DNA from: Planctomycetota bacterium
GTDB lineage: Bacteria; Planctomycetota; PUPC01; DSUN01
DNA: 9,383 nucleotides
Assembly: GCA_016872875.1 (NCBI GenBank)
Contig: VGYW01000334.1
Coordinates: 1-9,383, forward strand
Direction of reading: 5' to 3'
Below the pieces are notes generated by a model, which was given only the letters and a program-made list of their open reading frames with translations, made no database searches and had not been told where the DNA came from. Positions 1-6,026 of this stretch are shown here, one piece after another. Within the stretch, counting starts at the first letter, position 1. Each line of letters opens with the position of its first letter. A program made the position numbers and the translations under genes.

Positions 1-27
1 CAACGCCTTCAGACGCCGTGCATCCAT
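1..27 (-). CDS. Start of an unidentified leftward gene (partial)
   Basis: Reading leftward from an ATG at 27-25, nine codons (MDARRLKAL) run off the window edge without a stop. A GGAGAG ribosome-binding site (complement of 35-40) lies 7 nt upstream, which is why I call a start here. A second in-register-independent ATG at 23-21 has poorer spacing. Nothing can be said about function from nine residues, and the call rests only on the start codon and the Shine-Dalgarno match. Confidence 0.35.
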
Positions 28-113
28 GGTCGTTCTCTCCGGGGCTCTCTGGCCTGAAAACAGTCCCCCCGGAGTACTTAATCGGGGAAATCCTCGAAAA
101 CTTTAGGCCTTTT

Positions 114-281
114 TTAGCGTTGTAGTGCTAAGTCTTGGAAACGGGAGAGTCGCTCGATGGCACGTGAGGATTCCAGGTAACCCGGGGGCCGCGAGGTCAC
201 TCGTGGACTCGCGTCCTTGGCTTTGGTTCCAAGGTCTGACCCTCGATCCGAATCCCGGGCGTGCTCACGCGGACCTTTCAT
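114..281 (-). pseudogene. Possible remnant of a HEPN partner gene
   Basis: A 55-codon frame begins at an ATG (281-279) that overlaps the 3' end of the nucleotidyltransferase gene, the usual arrangement for an MNT-HEPN pair. Its first residues (MKGPREHARD) resemble the opening of HEPN proteins, but the sequence then loses any resemblance and the frame stops at 114. There is no Rx4-6H motif. It may be a decayed or truncated partner, or chance. I rate it a weak call made from position and ten residues only. Confidence 0.2.
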
Positions 282-588
282 AGAGCACCCTCCCCTCCCG
301 CAGCGCCGTGTTGATGAAGTGGGAGCGGACCCCCCGCCACTCGTCAATCTCGTCGGGTGTCCACCACACGACGTCCTTCGGCACGCCGAGGCCGGCGAGG
401 GCGCGGTACAGCGGCACGGTGCGCTTCCAGCGCGGAAGCTGCGACGGCGCGACAATGAGGATATCCAGGTCGCTCTCCGGCCCGGCCTCCCCCCGCGCAT
501 GGCTGCCGAACAGGACTACGCGGTCCGGGTCAACCGTCCGCCGAATCCGCGCGACGACCTCACGGAGCAACTGATCGGGCTGACGCAT
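265..588 (-). CDS. MNT-type nucleotidyltransferase domain protein
   Basis: A 107-residue protein of the minimal nucleotidyltransferase (DNA polymerase beta-like) superfamily. The diagnostic motif is FGS at residues 27-29 followed by a DLD pair at D40 and D42, which would bind the metal ions for nucleotide transfer. The rest matches the short family, including the C-terminal segment around residues 82-104 (EWRGVRSHF...EGRVLYE). I chose the ATG at 588 over the one at 594 because GAGGAG (complement of 595-600) would abut the latter but lies 6 nt before the former. Known relatives are often antitoxins that AMPylate or otherwise modify a HEPN RNase encoded next door. No intact HEPN gene is seen on either side. 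A promoter at 624-652 drives it leftward. Its target is unknown. Confidence 0.85.
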   Translation of the reverse strand: MRQPDQLLREVVARIRRTVDPDRVVLFGSHARGEAGPESDLDILIVAPSQLPRWKRTVPLYRALAGLGVPKDVVWWTPDEIDEWRGVRSHFINTALREGRVLYERSA

Positions 589-623
589 CCGCATCTCCTC
601 AGTCCAGGGCTCAGACCAGCATC

Positions 624-652
624 ATCATATACCTTGAGAGCGCAGCAGTCAA
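624..652 (-). promoter_or_regulatory. Sigma-70-type promoter for the nucleotidyltransferase
   Basis: Read leftward, TTGACT (652-647) and TATGAT (629-624) are separated by exactly 17 bp. Transcription would start near 617, about 29 nt before the chosen ATG at 588. Both boxes differ from consensus at only one position. Confidence 0.7.
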
Positions 653-653
653 G

Positions 654-675
654 GGCACAAGCCGTGAGGCACAAG
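654..675 (+). promoter_or_regulatory. Candidate operator: direct repeat between divergent promoters
   Basis: GGCACAAG occurs at 654-661 and again at 668-675, 14 bp apart, in the short interval between the two divergent -35 boxes. Ribbon-helix-helix antitoxins commonly bind repeated short sites in their own promoter, so this is a plausible autoregulatory site. The assignment is inference from position and repetition. Confidence 0.3.
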
Positions 676-681
676 GAGGGG

Positions 682-709
682 TTGACTTCGGGGTGGAATG
701 TGGTATGAT
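682..709 (+). promoter_or_regulatory. Extended -10 promoter for the toxin-antitoxin operon
   Basis: TTGACT (682-687) and TATGAT (704-709) are 16 bp apart, and TG at 701-702 one base before the -10 box makes it an extended -10. Transcription would start near 716, giving a leader of about 18 nt before the antitoxin ATG at 734. An ATG at 698 in the antitoxin frame lies inside this promoter and so is not the start. Confidence 0.75.
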
Positions 710-733
710 GATTTGGAATACTGGAGAAACCCC

Positions 734-976
734 ATGAGCAGCACAAAGATCGCGATCTCGATGGAGAGGGAACTCCTGACCAAGGTAGATCGCCTCGTCA
801 AGAGCCGCGTCTTTCCGAACCGCAGCCAAGCGGTGCGCAGCGCGCTCCGGGAGAAGATCGAGCGGCTGGAGCACACCCGCCTCGCCCGCGAGTGCGCGAA
901 GGCCGACCCGAAGCTTGAGCAAGCTATGGCGGAGGAGGGCTTTGCCAAGGACATGGAGGAATGGCCCGAATACTGA
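734..976 (+). CDS. Ribbon-helix-helix antitoxin of a MazEF-like module
   Basis: An 80-residue protein. Residues 4-9 (TKIAIS) are the expected DNA-contacting beta strand, 11-24 the first helix, and 30-44 (NRSQAVRSALREKIE) the second helix, with the conserved serine-alanine pattern of CopG/MetJ-type folds. The charged C-terminal tail (about residues 46-80) would wrap around and block the toxin. The start at 734 has GGAG 7 nt upstream. The gene ends inside the toxin gene, which it overlaps by 16 bp, so the two are probably translationally coupled. It should neutralise the MazF-type toxin and, as is usual for the family, repress the promoter at 682-709. The antitoxin role is inferred from fold and neighbour. 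Confidence 0.85.
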   Translation: MSSTKIAISMERELLTKVDRLVKSRVFPNRSQAVRSALREKIERLEHTRLARECAKADPKLEQAMAEEGFAKDMEEWPEY

Positions 977-1302
977 GAGGGGACATCTTCTGGGCCGATC
1001 TCGGTCCTGTACGAGGCCATGAGCAAGCTGGATTCCGCCCTGTGCTGGTCCTGAGCCGCGAGGTTTTCAACGAGCGCATGGGGATCGTGATCGCCATGGC
1101 TCTCACGAGCCAGGAGCCGCGCCTAGGCTTCCCGCTCACGCTCGAGATCCAGAGCGCGAGGCCGCCCAAGCAGTCGTGGGTGAAGATCAGCCAGATTCGC
1201 ACCCTGTCCGTGGGGCGCCTGGGCGCCCGCCTCGGCCACCTCTCCCCCGAAGAAGTGACCCAGGTGGTCGAGGGCCTGAACGAAATCGTCGGCGACCATT
1301 GA
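961..1302 (+). CDS. MazF/PemK-family endoribonuclease toxin
   Basis: A 113-residue protein of typical MazF length. It opens with the family block RGDIFWADLGPVRG (residues 6-19), then RPVLVLS (26-32) and ALTSQ (47-51). R26 and T49 align with the catalytic arginine and threonine of characterised MazF enzymes, and VKISQIRTL (74-82) with LGARLG (87-92) form the conserved C-terminal core. Known members cut single-stranded mRNA at short specific sequences and arrest growth when the antitoxin is lost; the cut site cannot be read from sequence. The ATG at 961 is preceded immediately by GGAGGA (955-960), too close for efficient initiation. Coupling to the antitoxin, whose stop lies at 974-976, or use of AAGG at 948-951, is therefore likely. 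Confidence 0.92.
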   Translation: MARILRGDIFWADLGPVRGHEQAGFRPVLVLSREVFNERMGIVIAMALTSQEPRLGFPLTLEIQSARPPKQSWVKISQIRTLSVGRLGARLGHLSPEEVTQVVEGLNEIVGDH

Positions 1303-1337
1303 GATGAGTCGCAAGCGGAATCCTCAGGACACGCTCC

Positions 1338-1610
1338 GTGCCGGACGAGCTCAAGATTGACCTTCACGAGGTGGCGCGCGACCCGCGAGCGATCGAGCGG
1401 GAGCTGCGCGAGGCGTTTGAGGAGGCACAGCGGCTCAGGGTAAAATGCCTCCAGATCGTCCACGGGAAGGGGACGGGGCAACTCAAGCGGCGGGTGGACC
1501 GCTTCCTTAAGGAGCCGCAGGTGAAGGCGGTCACGCGCAACATTGACCACGATTCGAAGAACTGGGGGCGGCTGTTTGTGTACTTCCGGTGGGCGGACAA
1601 GGGCAGATGA
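1338..1610 (+). CDS. Small Smr-domain protein
   Basis: A 90-residue stand-alone Smr (small MutS-related) domain. The DLH motif is at residues 8-10 and the signature HGKGTGQLK at 42-50, and a C-terminal SKNWGRLFVYFRW block (73-85) matches a subfamily of short Smr proteins. Smr domains are nucleases: MutS2 and SmrB/Cue2 types act on DNA or on mRNA at collided ribosomes. The substrate of this short form is not known to me. The only usable start is a GTG at 1338 with AGGA at 1326-1329, since a TGA at 1305 closes the frame upstream. It begins 35 bp after mazF on the same strand, so co-transcription with the toxin-antitoxin pair is plausible. Its stop codon abuts the GGATG repeat. Confidence 0.82.
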   Translation: MPDELKIDLHEVARDPRAIERELREAFEEAQRLRVKCLQIVHGKGTGQLKRRVDRFLKEPQVKAVTRNIDHDSKNWGRLFVYFRWADKGR

Positions 1611-1691
1611 GGATGGATGGATGGATGGATGATTGGATGGGTGGATGGGTGCCTGACAATCATCCATTGATCCACCCATCCAGTCATCCCC
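1611..1691 (+). repeat. GGATG-unit palindromic element, copy 1
   Basis: A run of GGATG/GGAT units (1611-1646) pairs with its complement further on. Bases 1627-1646 and 1670-1689 form a 20-bp stem with a single G-T pair, around a 23-nt loop. The loop and right arm carry GACAATCATCCATT (1655-1668), which recurs in copy 2. The element starts directly after the smr stop and ends 16 nt before the ATG at 1708. It could act as a transcript-end or leader structure, but it has no T-run. It looks like a dispersed intergenic repeat rather than part of either gene. Confidence 0.85.
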
Positions 1692-1707
1692 TGAGGAGCA
1701 ACCACGG

Positions 1708-2694
1708 ATGAAAGCTCAAGCGAGTCTAGCTCTGTTCGTCTTCAGCGCCGTCCTGGCCTCCCAGGCCGCAGAGATCTCCTCCCTCAGAGCAAGTTGGGAA
1801 GTGCCCGCCAAGTGCGACCCCTTCGGCGAGCCGCGCATCAAGGACCTCAAGGAGGAGTTGCGCCAGACGGGCTACCGCCTGGCCATCGCCATCCACCCCG
1901 AGAAGCCGCCCGACCCCAAAGGGGCCTATCCGCCCCGCGACCTCTACATCATCAAGGCCGACGGCTCGGGCCTCAAGCAGCTCACGGACACGGCGGACAA
2001 GGACGAGCGCACGCCCCGCACCGCGCCCGACGGCTCGATGTTCACCTACAACTACGGCGACTTCCTGGTGGACGCGAAGACGCTGAAGGCCCGCCCATAC
2101 GACGGCTTCTACGTCTGGACGCCCGACAGCAAGCGCACCGTGGCCTGCGAGAAGCGCGGCATCGTCTACAAGGACGTCGCCACGGGCAAGGCGACCGAGC
2201 CGATCAAGGTCGAGCGCCGTGTGAGCGTGGTGGACCTCTCGCCCGACGGCAAGTGGTTCATCTTCGAGATCCGCGACTACCTGGGCTGCAAGTACACGAT
2301 TGACGTGATGCCCTCGGAGGGGGGCTCCATCCGCAAGATGCCAAACCACCCCGAAAAGAAGGGCGAATGCCACCCCGCCTTCTCGCCCGACGGGGCCTGG
2401 ATGTGCTGGAACGCTGGCGACAGCCTGGCCGTCCGCCGCTTCGACCCGTCGCTGCCCGACTGCACAGACGGCAAGATCACCACACTGCCCAAGGAGGCCA
2501 TCGGGCAGGACCCGTGCGGGCGCTGGTCCCACTGCGGCCGCTACATCGCATACGTGAGGATTCCGCCCAAGGGCAGTTGGCGCGTCCACAGCCCCCTGTG
2601 CATCGTGCGCGTGGCCGATGGCGCCACGATGACCCTCAGCCCGCCCGGCTGGGTCGGCCACCATTGGGACTACGATTGGCTTCCTCCGGAATGA
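1708..2694 (+). CDS. Exported TolB-like beta-propeller protein
   Basis: A 328-residue protein with a Sec signal peptide (residues 1 to about 20, hydrophobic core LALFVFSAVLA, cleavage near ASQA). The body holds repeated PD40/TolB-type blades marked by DLYIIKADGSG (78-88), TAPDGSMF (105-112), WTPDSKRT (137-144), LSPDGKWF (177-184) and FSPDGAWM (225-232), and the last blade ends with WDYDWLPPE. Such propellers bind proteins or glycans outside the cytoplasm. No catalytic motif is evident, and the residues that would name a substrate are absent. It has eight cysteines, several in the C-terminal half, compatible with disulphides. The ATG at 1708 has GAGGAG at 1693-1698, 9 nt away. The next gene follows after 10 bp, so the two form an operon and may work together at the cell surface. 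Confidence 0.8.
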   Translation: MKAQASLALFVFSAVLASQAAEISSLRASWEVPAKCDPFGEPRIKDLKEELRQTGYRLAIAIHPEKPPDPKGAYPPRDLYIIKADGSGLKQLTDTADKDERTPRTAPDGSMFTYNYGDFLVDAKTLKARPYDGFYVWTPDSKRTVACEKRGIVYKDVATGKATEPIKVERRVSVVDLSPDGKWFIFEIRDYLGCKYTIDVMPSEGGSIRKMPNHPEKKGECHPAFSPDGAWMCWNAGDSLAVRRFDPSLPDCTDGKITTLPKEAIGQDPCGRWSHCGRYIAYVRIPPKGSWRVHSPLCIVRVADGATMTLSPPGWVGHHWDYDWLPPE

Positions 2695-2704
2695 GGGGTT
2701 CCGC

Positions 2705-3568
2705 GTGCAAGTGTGCACGCCCTACCACTTGGTTGCCCTGGCCTTCGTTCTCGCCTCGTGTGGCGAGAAGGCGGCGCCGCCGACGCCACCGCGCGCCGAC
2801 CTGACGACCAAGGGCGGCGTCAGACTGGCCATCCTCCCCGGCGGCGCCTTCACCATGGGCAGCGAGAGGAACGACGAGGGAGATGAGCCGGCCCACCGCG
2901 TCGCCGTGAGCGCCTTCTACATGGACACCCACGAGGTCTCTCAGGCCGACTACGAGCGGCTGATGGGCAGGAACCCATCGCTCTGGAAGGACCCCAAGAA
3001 CCCTGTCGAGCAGATCCGCTGGCGCCAGGCCGCGGCCTACTGCAACGCGCGGTCGAGGGAAGAAGGGCTTCAGCCGGCCTATGACGAGAAGACGTGGGCC
3101 TGCGACTTCGCGGCCGACGGCTACCGCCTCCCCACCGAGGCGGAATGGGAATACGCCTGCCGCGCGGACACCACGACCGCCTGGTTCTTCGGCAGCAGCG
3201 CCATCACGCTCGGCGACTACGCCTGGTTCCGCGACAACTGCATGCGCACCCCGCAAGGCGTCGCTCTCAAGCGCCCGAATCCCTGGGGACTCTACGACCT
3301 CTATGGCAACGTGTGGGAGTGGTGCCACGATTTCTATGCCGAGGACTACTACAAGGCCAGCCCCGAGCGCGACCCCCGCGGCCCGGAGAAGGGCAACACC
3401 CGCGTCATCCGCGGCGGGGCGTGGAGCTCCAAGCCCACCCAGTGCCGCTCCGCCTACCGCGACCAGGAGTATCCCCAGTTCACCGACGTCTGCTTCGCCG
3501 CCGACCGCAACGGCCTGATCGGCTTCCGGTGCGTGAGGAGAGCCCCGTTGGCGCACACAGCGCAGTGA
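2705..3568 (+). CDS. SUMF1/FGE-domain lipoprotein lacking the Cys pair
   Basis: A 287-residue protein of the formylglycine-generating-enzyme (sulfatase-modifying factor) fold. It has a lipoprotein signal with lipobox LASC and acylated Cys19. The fold starts with GGAFTMGS (46-53), then DEPAHRVAVSAFYMD (60-74), RLPTEAEWEYACR (141-153), NPWGLYDLYGNVWEW (192-206), RGGAW (236-240) and GFRCVR (273-278). In true FGE the motif after GGSW contains two cysteines. Here the first is replaced by Ser242 and only Cys247 remains, so sulfatase activation is unlikely. A structural, ligand-binding or other role in the cell envelope is more probable. The GTG start at 2705 has GAGGGG at 2693-2698, overlapping the previous stop. 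It forms an operon with the beta-propeller gene. No sulfatase gene is nearby. Confidence 0.88.
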   Translation: MQVCTPYHLVALAFVLASCGEKAAPPTPPRADLTTKGGVRLAILPGGAFTMGSERNDEGDEPAHRVAVSAFYMDTHEVSQADYERLMGRNPSLWKDPKNPVEQIRWRQAAAYCNARSREEGLQPAYDEKTWACDFAADGYRLPTEAEWEYACRADTTTAWFFGSSAITLGDYAWFRDNCMRTPQGVALKRPNPWGLYDLYGNVWEWCHDFYAEDYYKASPERDPRGPEKGNTRVIRGGAWSSKPTQCRSAYRDQEYPQFTDVCFAADRNGLIGFRCVRRAPLAHTAQ

Positions 3569-3582
3569 ATGGCTCCTCTCGT

Positions 3583-3633
3583 CCCACATTGTGTGGCAAG
3601 TCTGCGGGGGAACACAAGCGCCACACGATGGGG
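3583..3633 (+). terminator. Terminator-like hairpin after the lipoprotein gene
   Basis: GTGTGGC (3591-3597) pairs with GCCACAC (3620-3626), and the stem continues outward for seven more pairs with one bulge and one G-T pair (3583-3590 with 3627-3633). The loop is 22 nt. It begins 15 bp after the stop of the lipoprotein gene. There is no T-run, so intrinsic termination is uncertain. Confidence 0.4.
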
Positions 3634-3646
3634 TTGTGAGGAATCG

Positions 3647-3725
3647 CACGGACATGCACGGACGGGCACGGACGGACACCCCGTCGCCCGGGGCCTCAGT
3701 CCGTGTCAGTCCGTGTTCGTCCGTG
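3647..3725 (+). repeat. Palindrome of six CACGGAC units at 10-bp spacing
   Basis: CACGGAC occurs at 3647, 3657 and 3667, and its complement GTCCGTG at 3699, 3709 and 3719. The two arms are symmetrical about base 3686, and an inner CCCCG/CGGGG pair (3679-3683 and 3689-3693) shares the same centre. The three-base spacers between units are not conserved. The element fills the gap between two convergent genes. It may be a bidirectional terminator, a protein-binding array or a dispersed repeat. Confidence 0.85.
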
Positions 3726-3746
3726 CGTCTTGGCGCAAGCGCAGTC

Positions 3747-5900
3747 CTACTTCTGCCCGCCGTTCGGTTGTGGCGGCTTGCGCTTGAGGGCGAAGTCGAG
3801 GATGGCCTCGGTGAGGATGCGCGCGGCCGGCTCGTCGGTGGGGCCGGTGACGCGGATGAGCGGGAGGTTCGCCTCGAGATACGGCACGATGTCCTTCGGG
3901 ATGAAGGCGACCTCGCGGGGGTTCCTGACGCGCATCGAGTAGTCCACGCTGCCGCCGGGCACGCTGTAGCCCTGGAAGACGAGCGCGCCGCCGCCGTAGG
4001 GGAGGGTGGCGGTGGCCCCGATGCGTCCCTCGGCCAGCTCGAAGGGGGCCTCCATCCGCTCGAAGGTCACGTCGCGGAGCTCGGGCCGGCGGCTCCAGTC
4101 GGCCAGGAGCCTGAAGAGGGGCGAGCCGACGATACGCAGGCGCGCCAGGTCGAGCTGGCCTTTGCCCGCGAGGGTGGCCCGCACCTGGGCGGGGCTGGTG
4201 CCCGACGCGGTGAACCGGCTCTTGAGCGAGGCAAGGAAGTCCATCGCCTCCGGCTTTCCGCCCACGACGGCGGTGATGATGCTGATGAGGGGCAGCCGCG
4301 TGGCGGCGGGGATGCCCTGGTCGAGGGGCACGCGGTCGAGAGCCAGGTCGAGCTCGTGGCGATGCTCGGCGTCGAGGCCCAGCCGCCAGGTGGCCGCGAG
4401 GGTGCCGCTCGCCGGGCGGTCCCTCGGCAGCCCCGCGAGCGCCCTCAGCCCATCGGGCCACTGCGCGAAATCAGCCTCCGCGCCGACCGTGAGGCCGCCG
4501 ACCATCGGCGGAAGCGAGCCGTCTGAGTCGATCCTCCCCTTCGCGGGGTCCGCTTGGCGGACCGAGCCTTTGCCTGAGACGCGCACCCCGGCCGTCTCGA
4601 GGGCCAGGAGGGAGAGCTCAGCGGACAACTCCTTGATTGAGAACTTGCTCTCCAGGTCGAAGCGTGCGGGTGGCAGGGGTGCGAGCGAGCCGTCGTCGAG
4701 CCTGGCCGCGCCGTCCGCAAGCGTTGCTGTGGCGGTGAGCCTGGCCTCGGCCATCTCGCCCTTGAGCGAGACGTCGAGCGAGCCTTGTCCCGCGGCGAGG
4801 CGGGTGCCTGGCAGGCCGCCCTTCGCGAAGTCGCAGCGCGCCGTCGCCCGCACGTCCAGGAGGTAGTTGTCCATCGAGAAAGTCGGCGCGCTGCCGTCGG
4901 CCACAATCTGCCTGAGCGAGGCGGTGAGCTGCGCCGCTCCGCCTGGTTGCGTGGCGATGGTGAGGTCGAAGTGTGGCTTGAAGGGCGAGAACTCGCCAGC
5001 GAAGGTGGCGGCGAGGGTGCGCGAAGGCCCGACAAGGCCGAGTTGTGGAACCTCGGGCAGCCCGTAGAGCTCCAGCGTGCCCTTGCCTTTCACGCCGTGC
5101 TCGGCCCATGCGTCGAGGCGCAGATACGCATTCAGCTTCGCCTCCTTAAGCACACTCGGGATGGCCCGCCGCGGCTCGAGTGCCGCGGCCAGAGTCCCCA
5201 CTGCAAGCGATTGCACTTCGAGGTATACATTCGCCCTCTCGAAAGCTTCCGTGCCGGGTGAGAACTCCAGGTGGCCGACAAGGGTTGCGTCGCCGTACAA
5301 GAGGTGGCCCGCGGAGAGCCGCACCGGGCGCCTGCCACGCTCCAGAGGGCCGACCTCGGCGTCCGGCACGACGGCCCACACCTGGGCGCCGCTTCCACGG
5401 TCATGGTAACGCACCAGGAGCTCACTAATCCGAAGGCATTCGTAGCGGAACTCCGGCGGAGGCCTGTTGGCGAGGTCTTGAGTGTTGAGGGTCCCTTGCT
5501 CGTCGCGGACCAATCTCAGTTCGGCGTCCTCGGCCTCCACGATCGAGAAGTCCCTCCAACCGGCGAAGAGGGAGGGGCGGCCGGCCACAAGAGACTTGAT
5601 ACGCAGAAAGTCCTCATCGCCGAAGCCGGGGCGGTCCTTGATGGAGATGCCGCGCGCCCGCAGGCCCGAGAGGAAGCTGAAGCGCGCGCCCTCCACCGTC
5701 ACATCGCGTCCCAGGGCCTCCGAGATGCGGCGCGCGACGATGCGTCCCACGAAGCCCTCTGGCAGCAGGGGCGGCACGACGGCCACGAGGAGGACCAGGA
5801 GCGTGAAGGCCGCCTCCGCGGCCCAGAGCGTGCGCCTGAGCCAGCGGCGCTGACGACGAGGAGGGGCCTCCGGCTTCTGGTTCGGTGGGGAGTAAGCCAC
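3747..5900 (-). CDS. AsmA-like membrane-anchored protein
   Basis: A 717-residue protein. A basic segment (RRQRRWLRR, residues 15-23) precedes one membrane helix (about 24-47). Next comes the AsmA-type N-terminal block: VGRIVARRISEALGRDV (51-67), FLSGLRARGISI (76-87), FLRIKSLVAG (98-107) and DEQGTLNTQDL (133-143). The remainder is long, beta-rich and low in cysteine, typical of the AsmA/YhdP/TamB superfamily. Those proteins are anchored in the inner membrane, span the periplasm and are thought to carry lipid to the outer membrane. The frame is open back to 5981, but those codons lie in the GGATG repeat. I therefore chose the GTG at 5900, with GAGAGGG (complement of 5910-5916) upstream. It lies downstream of DUF1854 on the same strand and may share its transcript. 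Confidence 0.78.
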   Translation of the reverse strand: MAYSPPNQKPEAPPRRQRRWLRRTLWAAEAAFTLLVLLVAVVPPLLPEGFVGRIVARRISEALGRDVTVEGARFSFLSGLRARGISIKDRPGFGDEDFLRIKSLVAGRPSLFAGWRDFSIVEAEDAELRLVRDEQGTLNTQDLANRPPPEFRYECLRISELLVRYHDRGSGAQVWAVVPDAEVGPLERGRRPVRLSAGHLLYGDATLVGHLEFSPGTEAFERANVYLEVQSLAVGTLAAALEPRRAIPSVLKEAKLNAYLRLDAWAEHGVKGKGTLELYGLPEVPQLGLVGPSRTLAATFAGEFSPFKPHFDLTIATQPGGAAQLTASLRQIVADGSAPTFSMDNYLLDVRATARCDFAKGGLPGTRLAAGQGSLDVSLKGEMAEARLTATATLADGAARLDDGSLAPLPPARFDLESKFSIKELSAELSLLALETAGVRVSGKGSVRQADPAKGRIDSDGSLPPMVGGLTVGAEADFAQWPDGLRALAGLPRDRPASGTLAATWRLGLDAEHRHELDLALDRVPLDQGIPAATRLPLISIITAVVGGKPEAMDFLASLKSRFTASGTSPAQVRATLAGKGQLDLARLRIVGSPLFRLLADWSRRPELRDVTFERMEAPFELAEGRIGATATLPYGGGALVFQGYSVPGGSVDYSMRVRNPREVAFIPKDIVPYLEANLPLIRVTGPTDEPAARILTEAILDFALKRKPPQPNGGQK

Positions 5901-5918
5901 GGCGCCATACCCTCTCGA

Positions 5919-5993
5919 GGGGATGATTGGATGGGTGGATGAATGGATGATTGTCTGACACCCATCCACCCATCCATTCATTCATTCATCCCC
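5919..5993 (-). repeat. GGATG-unit palindromic element, copy 2 (inverted)
   Basis: The same family as the element at 1611-1691, on the opposite strand. Read leftward it has the same right arm and the shared core GACAATCATCCATT (complement of 5942-5955), while the left arm uses GAATG units. Bases 5928-5941 pair perfectly with 5963-5976. It ends 18 nt before the GTG of the AsmA-like gene, almost the same distance as copy 1 has to its downstream gene, and in the same orientation relative to it. Confidence 0.85.
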
Positions 5994-6026
5994 GCCTGCG
6001 ACGCGCACAACTGACAGCGGTGGGGT

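Noticed and set aside
108..134. T-run at 110-115 as an intrinsic terminator
   Set aside because: No adequate stem precedes it on the forward strand and no rightward gene ends nearby.
1304..1360. ATG at 1304 as a start for the Smr gene or for a small ORF
   Set aside because: It is out of frame with the Smr domain and stops after about 18 codons; the Smr frame itself is closed by TGA at 1305.
1726..2718. Long leftward open frame opposite the beta-propeller gene
   Set aside because: It mirrors the GC-rich codons of the opposite gene, has no recognisable domain and no ribosome-binding site, whereas the forward frame has a signal peptide and blade motifs.
3647..3725. CRISPR array
   Set aside because: The units are 7 bp with 3-bp spacers and occur in inverted arms, unlike CRISPR repeats and spacers.
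5901..5981. Upstream extension of the AsmA-like protein to an ATG at 5981
   Set aside because: The extra 27 codons are almost entirely the GGATG repeat element; the GTG at 5900 has a ribosome-binding site.
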